Assembly: GCA_025449115.1 (NCBI GenBank)
Contig: JAHLKC010000105.1
Coordinates: 1 to 64,000, forward strand
DNA length: 64,000 nucleotides
DNA from: Chytridium lagenaria
Taxonomy: Eukaryota; Chytridiomycota; Chytridiomycetes; Chytridiales; Chytridiaceae
Reading direction: 5' to 3'
Shown here: positions 1 through 11,292 of the stretch, piece by piece
Layout of the letters: the number at the start of each line of letters is the position of its first letter
How positions within the stretch are numbered: position 1 is the first letter of the stretch
Made by a program: the position numbers and the translations under genes
Notes under the pieces: generated by a model
The model's database searches: none
The model's input: only the letters and a program-made list of their open reading frames with translations
What the model was told of the DNA's origin: nothing

Positions 1-795
1 TGTTGGGTTTGGGTGCTGGGTTTGGGTTGGGTCTTGCATCATTTGCTAGGTAGGAGTTGGAGGGGGTTTTGTTGCAGTACGATGGGAATGCAAGATGAGG
101 ATGACTCAAGCAGAATGCTTAATACGTTGTCGACGGGGAATGACCCTTGGGTGAAAAGAAAATGGATGAAGAGGTTGTAGGGTGCCGGATGCAGTGTGGT
201 GTGTAAGTATAAAATGTCTTTTTGAGGTGTGCGGTGGCGATGCTAGTGGAGAGCCATCCATCCGCCGAATGTTGATCAACAGCTATCACTCCCCCAGTAT
301 CACGTTTGAGTTCACAGTATCAACCCAAGGGCTCCTTCATGTATCAGGAGCAAAAGAAGATTACTTTCTTTCGAAAAAGATGTTGTTTCGAGGTCGCCGC
401 TTTTGAGTCGGAGAAGAAAGACGGCCAATACAAAATTGTCACGGGTCACCACCTCATTCGACCGCTGGCTCAGAACGATATATATGTATATAAAAAAAAA
501 GGGCTGTATTACAATGAAGTGAGGGTATAATTTCGCTATTGACGCATCACGCATCCTTCTTCTATACAACCTCGCGCAATCTCTACCGCGGAACCACTAC
601 CGCCATCCATTTCGCTCAATCAATTTAAACCCTTTAATAAGCTCTTTGCGACCTTAGCCTATATAAATTAACTTAACACCAAAAACCGCTGTGAGATCCT
701 TTCACTCTATCACGCATTAACGCGTTCCGTCACACCTTTATCAGCGACTTTTGCACATTCGCAGAGGACCATTCCTAACAAACACAGGAGTTGAA
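1..795. other. Unassigned left-edge sequence
   Basis: No gene recognised. It begins with a short G/T-rich stretch of imperfect TTGGG-like words, which is not a telomere repeat I can support. Short open frames here overlap one another on both strands and show no family motif. It could hold a UTR or promoter for the Ser-rich ORF that follows. Confidence 0.4.
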
Positions 796-1420
796 ATGTT
801 CGTGTTTAGACAATCGAGCAAAGAAAGATTAATATTATTGTGGTATTAGGACTATTGAATCTTCAGCTTCCGGTTCTTCCTTCTCCACAATCCCAATTGC
901 GCCAAAGTCCAGCTCATCTTTTGGTGGCGAAATTTCCGGTCAAACGCGCGTCACAGCTTCCACCAAATATTTCGCCGTGCCTTTGTCGTCTACGATGCAA
1001 ATTCGTTCATCTCGGAATGCACTAATCACTAGTCGTCCTTTGCTGCCTTCAAGTCTGCCACGGTTGACTGAGACTACAACATTTGTCGCTCAAATGCCTA
1101 ACGCCTTAAGTTTACCTCGCAGTGATATATATGAGCCTCTTACCGTGACGTCGACCGGCTCTAGCTCAGATTTGGCACGTTTTAAAATTCCGATGGATAT
1201 GGAAAGTTCAATGTCCTCAGATACGTTACCGTTGTCACGTAGCGCCCTTACTGGAATTGCTCGGACTGCTAGCTTGAAAAAAGCGAATAACAGACCACCT
1301 CGGAAGGTTGCAGAGTGCGGGAGGTGTAGAAAGAAGATGGTGGGGAACGCGCACTCAGAGTGCGATGATGGTGTAGCGATTAAAAATCGACATATCCCTT
1401 ACCTGGACGTTCCAAGATGA
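796..1420 (+). CDS. Hypothetical Ser/Thr-rich protein
   Basis: I do not recognise this gene. An open frame runs from about 851 to the TGA at 1418-1420; its first in-frame ATG is at 977, giving 147 residues. The frame stays open upstream of that ATG with the same Ser/Thr/Pro-rich composition, so the true start may be an upstream exon. The ATG at 796 is a candidate, but it needs an intron I could not place cleanly. The C-terminal 35 residues are basic and include a CGRCRKKM stretch with one CxxC pair, too little for a zinc-finger call. No signal peptide or membrane segment is visible. It lies 1.1 kb left of the retrotransposon. Confidence 0.35.
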
Positions 1421-2566
1421 TTTTGTTATTAGAAAATTATGATTAACACATATTATCAGTAATAAAGAACTTTAACGGAATGGCGTCTTACTTTGTAAAA
1501 TTGAGCAGATTAATGAAACTAAGGTGATGATTTTTAGTTGAAATAAAAGATAAAGGCCTCCAAATCGTGTTTACAATAGTAATGGATCTACCAATTCCAA
1601 AAAGGTAAGATAGCACTACATAACTCATGAAGAATACATTAAGGACAACAATAAAAATGAAGAAATGACTGCCGTGTTGTGGAACTCAATGACGAGGTAA
1701 AAGTATAAGTTAACGAGACAGTTTCTGTTGCGTACCCCCTCCGCCAACCTCACGACTTTCTACGTCACAAAAAAATAACTGTAAGCAATCGCGCGAAAAT
1801 TTGTCTTTATTCAAACTGTGAAGAATCAACAATCACGCGGCTGACGTGCACCATCCGCAATTGGAACTGAAAGTGAATAGCCGCGCCGACCACTTCCCGC
1901 ACCAGACTTGACAAGAGCGGAGTAGACCCATACCCCTTCTCAAAGACAGCCACGTTATGGCTTTATCCGTGTGCCACTGAATGCACTGCCTGGATAACGC
2001 GCCACACACCGTCGCCAGGCCCAATGTAACAGTAGCGATCTACCACGTTTGAGCTGCCAGTCCCTCGCGATGGCGCCGACGCAACGCGGGCACCACCACA
2101 CCAACCAGAAATGATCCCGAGTGCAGAACCCCGCCCCCGTCAAAGAACTATCACTCACCAACCCCCACATGAGAGGCCGAGCGCCACACCTGCTCACGAA
2201 TGTAGTCAAGCCCCTCCTTACGACAGTAGAGTTCGAGCGATACCGTTTGTGACCTCTGTTGCGTTGGATGTCGAGCCCTCGTTCTCTCTTTATTAGTTTA
2301 TAACCCCTGTTTCCTCTTTTTATACCCCTCTCTTTGTCCTTGAATTCTACAATAAATAAACACCGCGACTTAACTTCTCTTTTATTAAACTTCCTCTCTC
2401 CTCTGATCCGCTCCCTCCTTCCAATATGAAAAAGATTACAAGATAAAAAAAACGTTCCCCAGACTCCCTCCCCCCTCCAGACCCCATCCTTCCTCCTTCT
2501 CTCCTCTCGCTCCAGCCCAAAACGCGCAAAAACAAAACAAATAAGAAATATTTTGTAAATCCGACC
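1421..2566. other. Spacer before the retrotransposon, pyrimidine-rich at its end
   Basis: No gene supported. From about 2280 to 2520 the plus strand is strongly pyrimidine-rich (CTC/CCT runs), so the 210-residue minus-strand open frame over it is a low-complexity artefact. The sequence abutting the LTR at 2562-2566 is CGACC. Confidence 0.4.
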
Positions 2567-3507
2567 TGTGATCTTCTCTTGACCCATCCCTCCCTACCTA
2601 GCTTCGACTAGGGGGTAGGGGAGAAGAGTAAAGGAGTTGCTCCAGCAGAGCAAGTCCACAGAGCACCTAGGGACAGGATGTACTCCTGAATCTAAGTGAT
2701 GTTGTTGTTGTTTGGCGATGGTGTGGATGAGTGATCGCGAGGTTCTGCTTAATTAAAGGGAGAAGGGAACGTGTTTAGTATCTTCTATGTCGACTTACCT
2801 TGCTAATAAACCAATATGAGCACCAGATCGTCTCCTGGCGATCGGGGATGGCTGAAAGCCTCCTTGCCTTCCTGCTATGGCACCTTTTGGAACGTGATGA
2901 TCTCGTTGCCTCACGAGCTGGCACAGGGTAACCTCACTCATCACCTGCCTGCAGCGTCGATCACCGGCTCGGGGATCATCAGAGGTGGAATGTAGCCGAC
3001 CAAGCCTAAGCTAAAGGACACTGACAATGAGGAGGACCCTTGGGCTCCCATCGCAGCCTTCTGCTTCAGACAGCTGGATTGCGGCTTCACCAGGTGGCAG
3101 GGGGTAGAGGGGTGGGCTGCCATCCAAGAAGGAGTGAAGGGAGATCACGGCGAGGCCACGCGCGTGAGATAGAGGATGGGGGATCAACTCAATATCAACT
3201 ACTTAATTCAACAGGTACAAATTAAATCAAGAAATCTCTCATATTAAAGTAATACACAAAATACAAATAAATAATAGACACAACATATGCACAGACACAT
3301 AAACGGCACATATGCGCGCCACCTCCTTCAATAAAAACCCTATAAACGTGGGGAAAAACTATATATAAAAAACCCAAAGGGAAAAGAAGGGAGGATTCAA
3401 TATGACGCGTAAATATACGCGTCGACGCGGGATATAACGGAACTCAACAGACTTAGACGGAATGTCCTTATGAGCCATAGGCCATGTGAATAATGTAATT
3501 CTTCACA
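2567..3507 (-). repeat. 3' LTR of the retrotransposon
   Basis: A 941-bp repeat with TG...CA ends: on the plus strand it starts TGTGATCTTCTC and ends AATTCTTCACA. It matches 17793-18733 over its full length without indels. The last 23 bp (3485-3507) form an imperfect palindrome from TGTGAA to TTCACA. A TATA-like stretch lies at 3359-3372 on the element's sense strand. Confidence 0.95.
3359..3372 (-). promoter_or_regulatory. TATA-like element in the LTR
   Basis: On the element's coding strand this reads TTTTTTATATATAG, about 140 bp inside the LTR start, as expected for a U3 promoter. The equivalent in the other LTR is 18585-18598. The assignment rests on composition and position only. Confidence 0.4.
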
Positions 3508-3522
3508 TTCTCCCGTTTTTAA
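3508..3522 (-). other. Polypurine tract (plus-strand primer)
   Basis: On the element strand the 15 bases before the 3' LTR read TTAAAAACGGGAGAA, purine-rich and abutting the LTR start TGTGAAG, as expected for the RNase H-resistant primer of plus-strand synthesis. The second copy has a near-identical tract before its LTR at 19251. Confidence 0.8.
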
Positions 3523-3550
3523 GAAAAGGCTTACGTAAGAAAAGTCTAAC

Positions 3551-4140
3551 TTAGCTGTCAGAAGTATAAGAACGTTCTGTGATTATATCAGAGCTTGCGT
3601 TATGGGCAAGTCTATAAGGCCAAGTATTGGCAAAAGTTATATAATTGTTACCATCTAGCATCTCTATAGCTAAAGGTAGTTCAAAGTTATCATCAGGATA
3701 ATCATTATCCTGATTATTATCAATATCAGGTTCCAACTGAGGAACTTCATTGTCAATAACATTCTGGTCATCAGAATCTATGGGTACAGCTTGCCGTAAA
3801 GTACGTTTAGCCTTGCGCTTACGTTTCTTTATGGGGCTAGGAGGGGTATCATTAGGATACCTTCATCTTCATCCTCACTACGATAACCATCATTATCTTC
3901 AGGCATCGTGTAGGATATGGGCTTAGGCGCAAGTCTCTTGCGGCCAGCATTCTTTTCATATACTACTCGTAGAGCATATGCTGTGGGCTGTGTTTAGCAA
4001 CCGGTCCCAGTAATCTTTAACTATGGATGAGGGTAAGGCCTCTTCATCCATTAGAAGGTTATGCGCGGTTCCATGACCGAGCCATTTAACATAATACTTA
4101 TACTTTTGTTATGAGAATCATAAGTATGATAATCCAGTTT
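3551..4140 (-). CDS. Pol C-terminus: chromodomain and acidic/basic tail
   Basis: Downstream of integrase the minus strand encodes a chromodomain. The signature YKYYVKWLG lies at about 4077-4102, preceded by FYVEKLxDYHTYDSHNK and followed by a GHGTAHNLLMDEEAL segment, with one base shift inside. Chromodomains at the end of gypsy integrases are thought to direct integration to marked chromatin. The tail then has a lysine/arginine cluster near 3800-3830 and ends with a 61-residue acidic segment (3551-3736). The second copy at 18734-19251 preserves the tail after the chromodomain, so it is a real part of the family. Confidence 0.75.
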
Positions 4141-5198
4141 CTCAACATAGAACTCAGGATCATTATAGTCGCATCAGCGACTTCTTCATCAAATCGTCGA
4201 AACAATTCGCGATTAACTCCAACTGCTACCTTATTCTTAGGCATGCGTCTAATAACTTGGAGTTCTTTCCATGCTGCGATCTCAGCAGCAAAGTCATCTG
4301 AAGCTACTTCTGCAGATGCAGCATTAGCAGTTTCGTAGGCGGCAAAGACTCAAATGGTCGGAGTCTAGCAGCATTAGCAAGTCGTGATAAGAGCTGGCCT
4401 CCAGGGAGGAGCTCTACAACTGTGTATCTATTGCTGTCCATAGATTTACTAAGGACACGCATAGGGCCAGCCCATCTAAATTGGAACTTCTTAGTGGGGG
4501 CATTCTTGTTCTCTTTCCCCGACGTTCAGTCTTCAAGGGAACAGAGAGCCATACCAGGTCGCCAACATCAAACGATGTTTGTTGCGACTGGGTTTATTTT
4601 GTTGTGCTCGTCTCTTGCGTTTGAGTTCTGCACGCAAGAGTACGGCCTTTGAGTAGGCTAGTCTAGCAGCTAGCTGAGTAACATAATCTTAGCCTCTAAA
4701 CGATCATCTTCATCGTTGAGGGATTCTTTGACAAAGTCCTGAAGGGCTTGTCGAGTATTCATGAGCACACTCACATGTGTGTCAGTGTCTATATCATCTT
4801 CAGGAGAAACATAGGTCATCCTGATCGTCATTGACTTCAAGTTCAATGATTCTACATGCCGTGCAGGTCCTCGTCAACAAGGGGATGCCAGCATTGAGGT
4901 GTATAATATCTGGGGAAAGTACCAGAGTGTCGTGACATATAAGTTCATGGCGTTGTCAACAAATATGGGGTAACTGTCACGCAAATGTGGGCGTTCGTCA
5001 TACAGCCATTATGAATAATAGATACATAGCATCTTTTTCTTTCCCATGCAAGTCGTTTTCGCTTTACGAGTTAACGAATGCATCTGGGAGGATTCATTCC
5101 TTCCAAAGGATCTCCATTGGAAGGTATGTCCAAGTCCTTCATCGCGTGGATGTGGACAAGGTAAAATAGATCATAACCATATTTCTTAAGGACGTCAG

Positions 5199-6252
5199 CT
5201 ATGAGCAAGTAAGGCTCTCGACCATCAGTCGAGCAAGTCCATGAGCAGCTCGCGCTAAGCGGCCGTCAAAGAAGTGTAGCTGTTCAGAGAACATAGCAAG
5301 TATTTTAGGAAGAGCCTCTGCAGTATCTCTAGTAGTGGAAACAGCTATCAGAGGTTCTTCTCCTGTCTGAGCCCACAGTCGTGGGTCAGGATATTCTTCC
5401 GCAAACACATCGTCTGTGGGATAACCAAACTTGAGGTCAGCCGGCGTAAACGCTTCACGGCCAAACATCATCATGAATGGGGTTTCATTTGTGGTCTGGT
5501 GGACCGTTGTTCTGTATGCAAACAACACATAGGGGAGTATTTCATCCCAATCGTCATGTGTTCTTTGGTTTATATACGCACGTATCATCTGGCATAGAGT
5601 TTTGTTTGTTCGTTCAACTAAACCGTTGGCCTGAGGCCAATACGGCATAGAGAAGGATTGTTTCATTCCTAGTACAGTAGAAACTCTCTTAAAGAGGTCA
5701 CTAGGAAATGGTTGTCCTTGATCCGAGTGTAAGGTCAAGGGAATGCCGAAGCGGCAAAAGCATTGCTCAACAACTATTCTAGCAATGGTGTTTGCTTCTA
5801 AGTCGGGGACGGCAAACGCATCAGCCCAACGGGTAAAGTAGTCTGTGAGGACAACAATGTACTTGTTGCCACGTTGGCTAGTGTTCATAGGACCAACAAT
5901 ATCAATGGCAACACGATCCCAAGGTCTATGACCAAAGGGTATGGGCCTCACGGCACCTTTTCTAGTCAAGTTATCTTTAGATTGTTGACATGTGGGCATC
6001 GTCGTATTATGCCTCTAAGTCTTTTTGGATGGTAGGCCACCAAAACCTATCTAGGGTAGTGGCGATAAGTCTGCGAACACCGAGGTGTCCTCCAGCCATC
6101 ATATCATCATGGACGGCATCAAAAGCAACGTCCTGAAGTCTTTTGGGGACACATAAAGCGACTCGCACTGGCGATCGTCGCATAAGGTAGTCCTTCACAT
6201 AGAGTACGCGGTAGAGGACTCTACCACGCATCACCATATTCTGGGCATTCAT
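5199..6252 (-). CDS. Retrotransposon integrase
   Basis: Two abutting frames form integrase. The first (6007-6252) carries the zinc-binding N-terminus, HDDMMAGGHLGVRRL, and FWWPTIQKDLEA. The second (5199-5999) starts with CPTCQQSK-like residues completing the HHCC finger and holds the rve catalytic core: D33 in AIDIVG, D93 in LHSDQG and E129 in NGLVERTN, with the canonical 35-residue D-to-E spacing. Integrase joins the cDNA ends to target DNA. The usual YHPQ motif before the glutamate reads YWPQ here. A frame break lies between the HH and CC parts near 6000. It follows the EEP domain rather than RNase H directly. Confidence 0.92.
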
Positions 6253-6540
6253 TAAAACACCCTTTCTTAGATCAGGATCCTCAGGAAGGATTCCTTTCTC
6301 AGAAACTTGATGACGTCGGCAAATCTCAAGTCATTTCTTTGGGCTTTAATAAAGTCACCAGATATCTGTCCATTGGCCATGAAGGCATTGGGACAGTATT
6401 TGCATTCCTATCATTGACAGAAGGCCCGGGTTGTTTGGGGCTTCATGCGGTGGCTCTTGATCAGGTAAGTCAAGTGCCGGCAATGAGATCATGTTATCAT
6501 AATCATTGTGGTGAGCATCGCTGTGCTCTAAGACCAATTC

Positions 6541-7438
6541 AACCATTTCATGGTCAGTCAGTGACGCCACAAAATGGTGGTTGACATTCCATTTGCAAGG
6601 AATTCGTTTATCTACAAAGACGTAGTCTATTCTCCAACAGCTTTATAGAACTCTGTTGGATCATGCCAAGTATATCCTGGCGTATGCGGATGGCTATGAC
6701 GAAATCCATCCTTAAAACCTAAGTTAATGAATGAGCTAAGCCAGTAGCGTTCATCATTGCGGAATCCAGAGTATCCATAAAATCTGGATGGTTCTCGAAC
6801 ATCATTGCTTTGTGAGCAATGTTGAAGTCTCCTACAACAATTGTATTTGACTGAGCTTTGAGACTCTTTACAAAAGTATGTAGTCGTTCCAGGAACTTCA
6901 TCTTGTATTCCTGTCTGTGATCATGCCTCGTGCCATTTGGCGCATAGACATTCACTATATTCATACCTAAAAGGCAGAGAGTAAGGCACCGTCCCTCTTC
7001 AACAAAGTCGTCGAAGTCAGTGCGCATCATATGAGTCCCACATATTACTGAAAGTACGGGGATATCTTCGCGGACCATGGTCATAACACCATTGTGTCCA
7101 TTTCTTTTGTCGTCAGCATACATCTTCCATCCGCGGACGGACTTCAGTTGTTGCCAAAACTTTTCATGACCATCGCCGACCATAGTCTCTTGGAAGCAGG
7201 CGATGTCACATTCCATTTCATCCAAATATTTAGCAAAGAACTCTGCTCTATTGGATTCATCACCTTCAATTCTCTTTGCAAAGTGTTTCTTAACAAGAGC
7301 TTGAAGGCTGTTCACATTCCAACTTATAATCTTCAACTTGGAAGAGCGGAATGGTGTTTGTATATCATCAATGGGATATAACTTTTTCATTGACTCTGGT
7401 GGGAAGTCATGGATCATACGAGAAGGAACATCAGGCAA
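6541..7438 (-). CDS. ExoIII/AP-endonuclease-like EEP domain within pol
   Basis: A 239-residue frame (6719-7438) continues through two single-base shifts to about 6541, giving roughly 265 codons, the size of an ExoIII-family enzyme. Motifs in order: IISWNVNSL with N41, CFQET with E84, NVYAPNG with Y165, VVGDFNIAH with D204 and N206, then in shifted frames GYTWHDP, RIDYVFVD and LTDHEMV (6541-6561). These correspond to ExoIII N7, E34, Y109, D151, N153, D229 and H259, so the whole active-site set is represented. The family cleaves DNA at abasic sites; related domains nick target DNA for LINE retrotransposons. It lies between the RNase H end (7789) and integrase (6252). I know of no typical Ty3/gypsy element with this insert. 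Its role here is inferred only. Confidence 0.88.
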
Positions 7439-7788
7439 GCCGTCGTTCTCTCAACGCCATATATCTCGCGTAGAGATGGGGGTGAGTCTGAGGTTTCTCT
7501 TTTCATTGAGGGTGAGAAAGCTCACGTATCTCAAGTATTTCTAGCGTAAAAACCACTTAGAGATTTTGGACCAGTGTCAGGCACTGGGTAGTTTACAGCA
7601 TCTGGTGGTATACCAGCATAACTGTTATGACGTGGGTGATCTGTCCAGGTATGTGCCTAGGTGCGCGAGAGGAGTTACCTCAGGATCAGGCACCTGGCAA
7701 ATCCAGAATCGGGTAGTTCCTGTGAACTCCCGTTTTTGATATTCAAATAGTCTGCGTCTCTCGAGAATGTCCTTCAATCGAGATGACT

Positions 7789-8737
7789 TTATCCTGACAA
7801 AACATTGTCAATGAGCTGTTCAGGGAAGATAACTTCACTGGAAAGCAATGGTCGATCAGATCCAAACTCCCGTTTTTGAGAAGGAGAGAAGACATGGGCG
7901 GGCGGGTGGGTATAATTAATGCTAATCGCAGAAGTTATAGTTTGCAAAAGTTCTTTGTTCTTAACTTTAGCATCTTTTCCGATAAAGACTCGAGGGGCGG
8001 TCTCAGGGAAGTCACCAACCTCTGAGTCATCATCAGGTATAGGCTTTGGGGGTTTGAAGCTGCGTGAGAGAGCGTCGGCAACGGCCTGGCTCTTGCCGGG
8101 AACATGAACCAACTCAATCTCATGATCCTGTAGAGAGTATGACCATCGGGCAAAGCGGCCTTCAGTCACCTCTAGCAAACAGGGGAATTAAGGCTGAGTG
8201 ATCAGTCTCAATGCGGTATGGTTTGCGCCATGTGTAAGTCTCAAAGAGGTTTGAAGACCACACAACAGCGAGACCCTCGCGGTCAGTGTTAGAGTAGTTT
8301 TGCTCAGCATCGTTCAACGTGCGTGAAGCAAAAGCTACAGGATGGTATATGCCGTCGCGATTCACAAAAAGCGCAGCACCAATTGCGTACTTAGAAGCAT
8401 CGCAAGATATAACGAACTTATCGTCTGGTAATGGAGTTACTAATAGTACCTCAGATTTGAGTATATCTATCAAGCGTCGAAAGGCTGCTTCACAGGAGGC
8501 AGTCCAGTCAAATGAGATCTCTTTGCGAGTGAGATCATATAATGGTTTTGCGACGTCAGTAAAGTTGGGTACAAATCGTCGAAAATAATTAGTGAAACCA
8601 AGGAATCGTTGAATATCCTTGACTGTTTTTGGTACAGGCCAATCTTCAAGCTTCACAAGCTTATCAGGATCTGCTTTTATCCCATCTTCAGAGACGATAT
8701 GACCCAGGAAGGGTAAGACCTTGAAAGGAACTGACAC
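7789..8737 (-). CDS. Retrotransposon RT connection and RNase H
   Basis: The frame 8162-8737 starts with the RT thumb/connection (LPFLGHIVSEDGI, IQRFLGFTNYFRRFVPNF) and passes into RNase H: ISCDASKYAIGAALF (first catalytic Asp), TDREGLAVVW (Glu) and TDHSALIPL (Asp). The next frame, 7789-8178, completes it with the gypsy-type ending HVPGKSQAVADALSRSF. RNase H removes the RNA template and shapes the primers. The two frames overlap by 17 bases in different phases, so one base shift separates them. About 90 residues of non-conserved linker follow before the EEP domain. Confidence 0.93.
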
Positions 8738-9292
8738 TTCTTAGGTTTAAGCTTCAGGTTGTACTCATATAGTCTATCAAATACAAGCTGAAGATTTTCG
8801 AAGTGGGAATCCACATCCGTTGAGAATATGATAATATCGTCAATGTACACCATACATTTGATCCACTTTATTCCAGCGAGGACTAAGTCCATGCATCTCT
8901 GGAAAGTTGGTGGACTATTTGTGAGGCCAAAGGGCATCACGTTGTACTCATAGAGTCCATCTGGGGTAACAAGGCAGTTTTGTGACGATCCTCTGGGGCT
9001 ACAGGTATCTGCCAAAAGCCTGAGAGGAGATCAAGGGATGAGAAGAGACACATCCCGGCTAACCGATCAAAGGTCTCATCAATGCGGGTAAAGGATACTT
9101 ATCCTTTATTGTGATCTCATTGAGACGACGGAAGTCAGTGCAGAATCTGTCAGCACCGTCCTTCTTTTTCGCGAGACACACGGGAGATGCGTGAGGAGAG
9201 CGTGACTTCCTAATGACGCCAGTCTTCAGCATTTCCTCGACATGGTCGCGGATGATCTTAGCGCGCTCTAAACCAACGGGGTAAGGAGCCAT
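8677..9292 (-). CDS. Retrotransposon reverse transcriptase core
   Basis: The frame 9059-9292 holds RT block 1-2 (MLKTGVIRKSRSPHASPVCL, KKKDG, FCTDFRRLNEITIKDKYPLP). The frame 8677-9015 holds LVTPDGLYEYNVMPFGLTNSPPTFQR and the catalytic YIDDIIIFS near 8830-8848. These are standard Ty3/gypsy RT blocks. The stretch between them, with the first catalytic Asp region, is broken by a base shift near 9020-9060, and another shift leads into the thumb at about 8735. The enzyme copies element RNA into cDNA, primed by a tRNA. Confidence 0.93.
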
Positions 9293-9469
9293 GTTGGGAG
9301 GGCGAGAATATGGTTTTGTTTCAATGGTATGGTAACCAGGTCCTTTGTGCCTGTTCTAACGTATTCACGAAAGACATCAGCGTTCTTAGGAATTGACAAG
9401 AACTGGATGAGTCGCTCACGCAGTTGCATATCAGTAATGTGCTGAAGATCAAACTTCTTCAGAAGATCC

Positions 9470-10156
9470 TCAGTGGTATAGGATCCATATTCTTAAGGTA
9501 ATCCATGCGATCCTCATTTGTGGTGTCATGAGGTCTATGACGGGAGGGCTCTTCCAAATCAGGGCCATCGTCAGCTGGAGTTTCCAGCAGAGCTTTTGTG
9601 ACAAAGTCAGGAAGGGGGGAATATCAGGCATTGAGCCGTATCCTTCATCAACGGGATCTAACTCCTTTTGTGAAGTCAGGATATCCGTGTCGGGCACATC
9701 CAAGAGGGGGTCTCGAGACTCCTCTGGTGGCAGTTTCGCTTTTTCAAGCTTTTGTAAGGTGAGAAGTACGTTACTCTGTGGGTACTTCCCTTTATCGCTG
9801 CTCTTCCTAAGAAGGCGGCGGGTGTCAGCACGGCTGACCTTTCTTTTACCATCGTCATCAACAGCACCAATGCCATTAATGAGAAGGTTGAGATGGTTTC
9901 CAAAATCTTGGAGTGTTTTAATCCGTCTATTTGCGGTGACCTCTGTTTTGATATAGAGGCACGCAGCAGGGTCATCCTGATCATCCTCATGGATGGGGAT
10001 GAAGTCAGTGAACTGTTGTTTAGGGTCGTCATGAATATACCCAAAACACGTTCCTGGTGGTAAAGAGGTTTGGAAAGGTCCTCGATGACCAACCTGTAGG
10101 GGGAATGGTTCCATGTCTGGTACAAGGCGACCATCGTCGCAACGTACAGCCTGCAT
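9470..10156 (-). CDS. Pol linker between protease and RT
   Basis: A 228-residue open frame between the protease and RT. No catalytic motif is visible. It is acidic, with IPIHEDDQDD and repeated short D/E runs, and has a basic segment (DDDGKRKVSRADTRRLLRKSS). An overlapping alternative frame (9676-10284) reads into its upstream part, so the join to the protease frame is shifted. Such linkers are usual in gypsy pol but normally shorter. Confidence 0.5.
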   Translation of the reverse strand: MQAVRCDDGRLVPDMEPFPLQVGHRGPFQTSLPPGTCFGYIHDDPKQQFTDFIPIHEDDQDDPAACLYIKTEVTANRRIKTLQDFGNHLNLLINGIGAVDDDGKRKVSRADTRRLLRKSSDKGKYPQSNVLLTLQKLEKAKLPPEESRDPLLDVPDTDILTSQKELDPVDEGYGSMPDIPPFLTLSQKLCWKLQLTMALIWKSPPVIDLMTPQMRIAWITLRIWILYH

Positions 10157-10461
10157 TCCGTTGGGAAACAGGTCTGCGTGTGAGTATACGTCCGTTCCGC
10201 GTCAAAGTCAGTAAAATCCTGACGAGGAAGAACGGTGTAGTTTGCGGAAGGAACGTCTGGCAGCCTATCAAAGACACACCACACGGTTGTTCCGTAGTCA
10301 GGGTCGAACTGAGCCTCCTTAGCGAGGACAATTCGTATGTAGGGTGACTTACTCTTGTAAGTGAACCCTGTGCTATTACTTTAAAGGTGTCTCGTAAGCT
10401 TTTACTTTTCTGCCCTTCAGAGTAGGTGCATAGTAGAAGTAGCGTAGTTTGTGGGAACTAG

Positions 10462-11292
10462 CTAGGATATCCATATGGAAGGCAGGATAGTAGGCATGCC
10501 AAGAATGACTGGCCGCGGACAGTGTTCCACTATATAGAAGGGAAGTTTCTTCTTAACTCCAGGAGTACTTCCGGGAGATACGTTGAGTCTGCATATTCCA
10601 AGAATACGCTCTCGTCCACCAATTCCATTTGAGAACTTTGGGTAATGGAAAGGTGTAATGTCAAACTCCACTCCTCGTGAGTAAAGATCACGTAAGAGGG
10701 ACTTAGTTACAAGGTTGCCATCAGAACCTGTATCGATGAGTGCATCACCAATGTGGACGCCACCAAGGTTGCAACAAATCTGAGTGATACAAGGAGCATC
10801 ATTTTCAATAAGATCAGATGGGACATCATCAACAATGACGTCATCAGTTTGGCACTCCATTTCTCGAGTCTCCTTAAGAGGTGCGGGATGATTACTAGAT
10901 GTCTTTTCAACACATACATCGTAGAGTTTGGATACTGCGTGAAGAACAACAGGACCTGTATCAGACTGAGTCTGGTTGGAGCTGTCGCTGGTGCTAACAT
11001 GTGTATTAACACCTGCTGAAATCATTACTGGAGTTTTACTCGCAGAGTCAGAACCAACGGCTTGATGCAAAGCAAGCACAGGGGCCGGGTCTTTAAGGAA
11101 TGTCTGCACCTGAGCAGAGAACGCATCAGGGAGGGAGGGCAGGGATAAACTCTTCGAAGTCAAAGTCATAGCAGACTGACGGAGAGCACCTGTTATGGGT
11201 ATAGGTTGCGAATTACGATGTCGCCGTAAATACGGGATGTTGCAAGAAGTGCTCGGATGAAAGGAGCAACTGTTTAGGGTCTTCTCGTGCAC
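10462..11292 (-). CDS. Retropepsin-like aspartic protease region
   Basis: In this 276-residue frame the second half is a retroviral-type protease: ALIDTGSDGNLVTKSLL has the DTGS active-site triad and a conserved hydrophobic flank, and PVILGMPTIL near the end matches the usual ILG motif. The protease cuts Gag-Pol into working proteins. The first half is Ser/Thr-rich with no fold signature. The frame overlaps the end of the gag frame (11213) by about 80 bases in a different phase, consistent with a frameshift or an indel between gag and pol. Confidence 0.85.
   Translation of the reverse strand: MHEKTLNSCSFHPSTSCNIPYLRRHRNSQPIPITGALRQSAMTLTSKSLSLPSLPDAFSAQVQTFLKDPAPVLALHQAVGSDSASKTPVMISAGVNTHVSTSDSSNQTQSDTGPVVLHAVSKLYDVCVEKTSSNHPAPLKETREMECQTDDVIVDDVPSDLIENDAPCITQICCNLGGVHIGDALIDTGSDGNLVTKSLLRDLYSRGVEFDITPFHYPKFSNGIGGRERILGICRLNVSPGSTPGVKKKLPFYIVEHCPRPVILGMPTILPSIWIS

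Noticed and set aside
1..40. G/T-rich words near the left edge resembling a telomere
   Set aside because: The words are irregular (TTGGG and TTTGGG mixed) and stop within about 30 bases, not an array of a fungal telomere unit.
1955..2587. 210-residue minus-strand open frame across the LTR boundary
   Set aside because: It is generated by the pyrimidine-rich plus strand, reads into the LTR, is Arg/Gly/Glu low complexity and has no motif.
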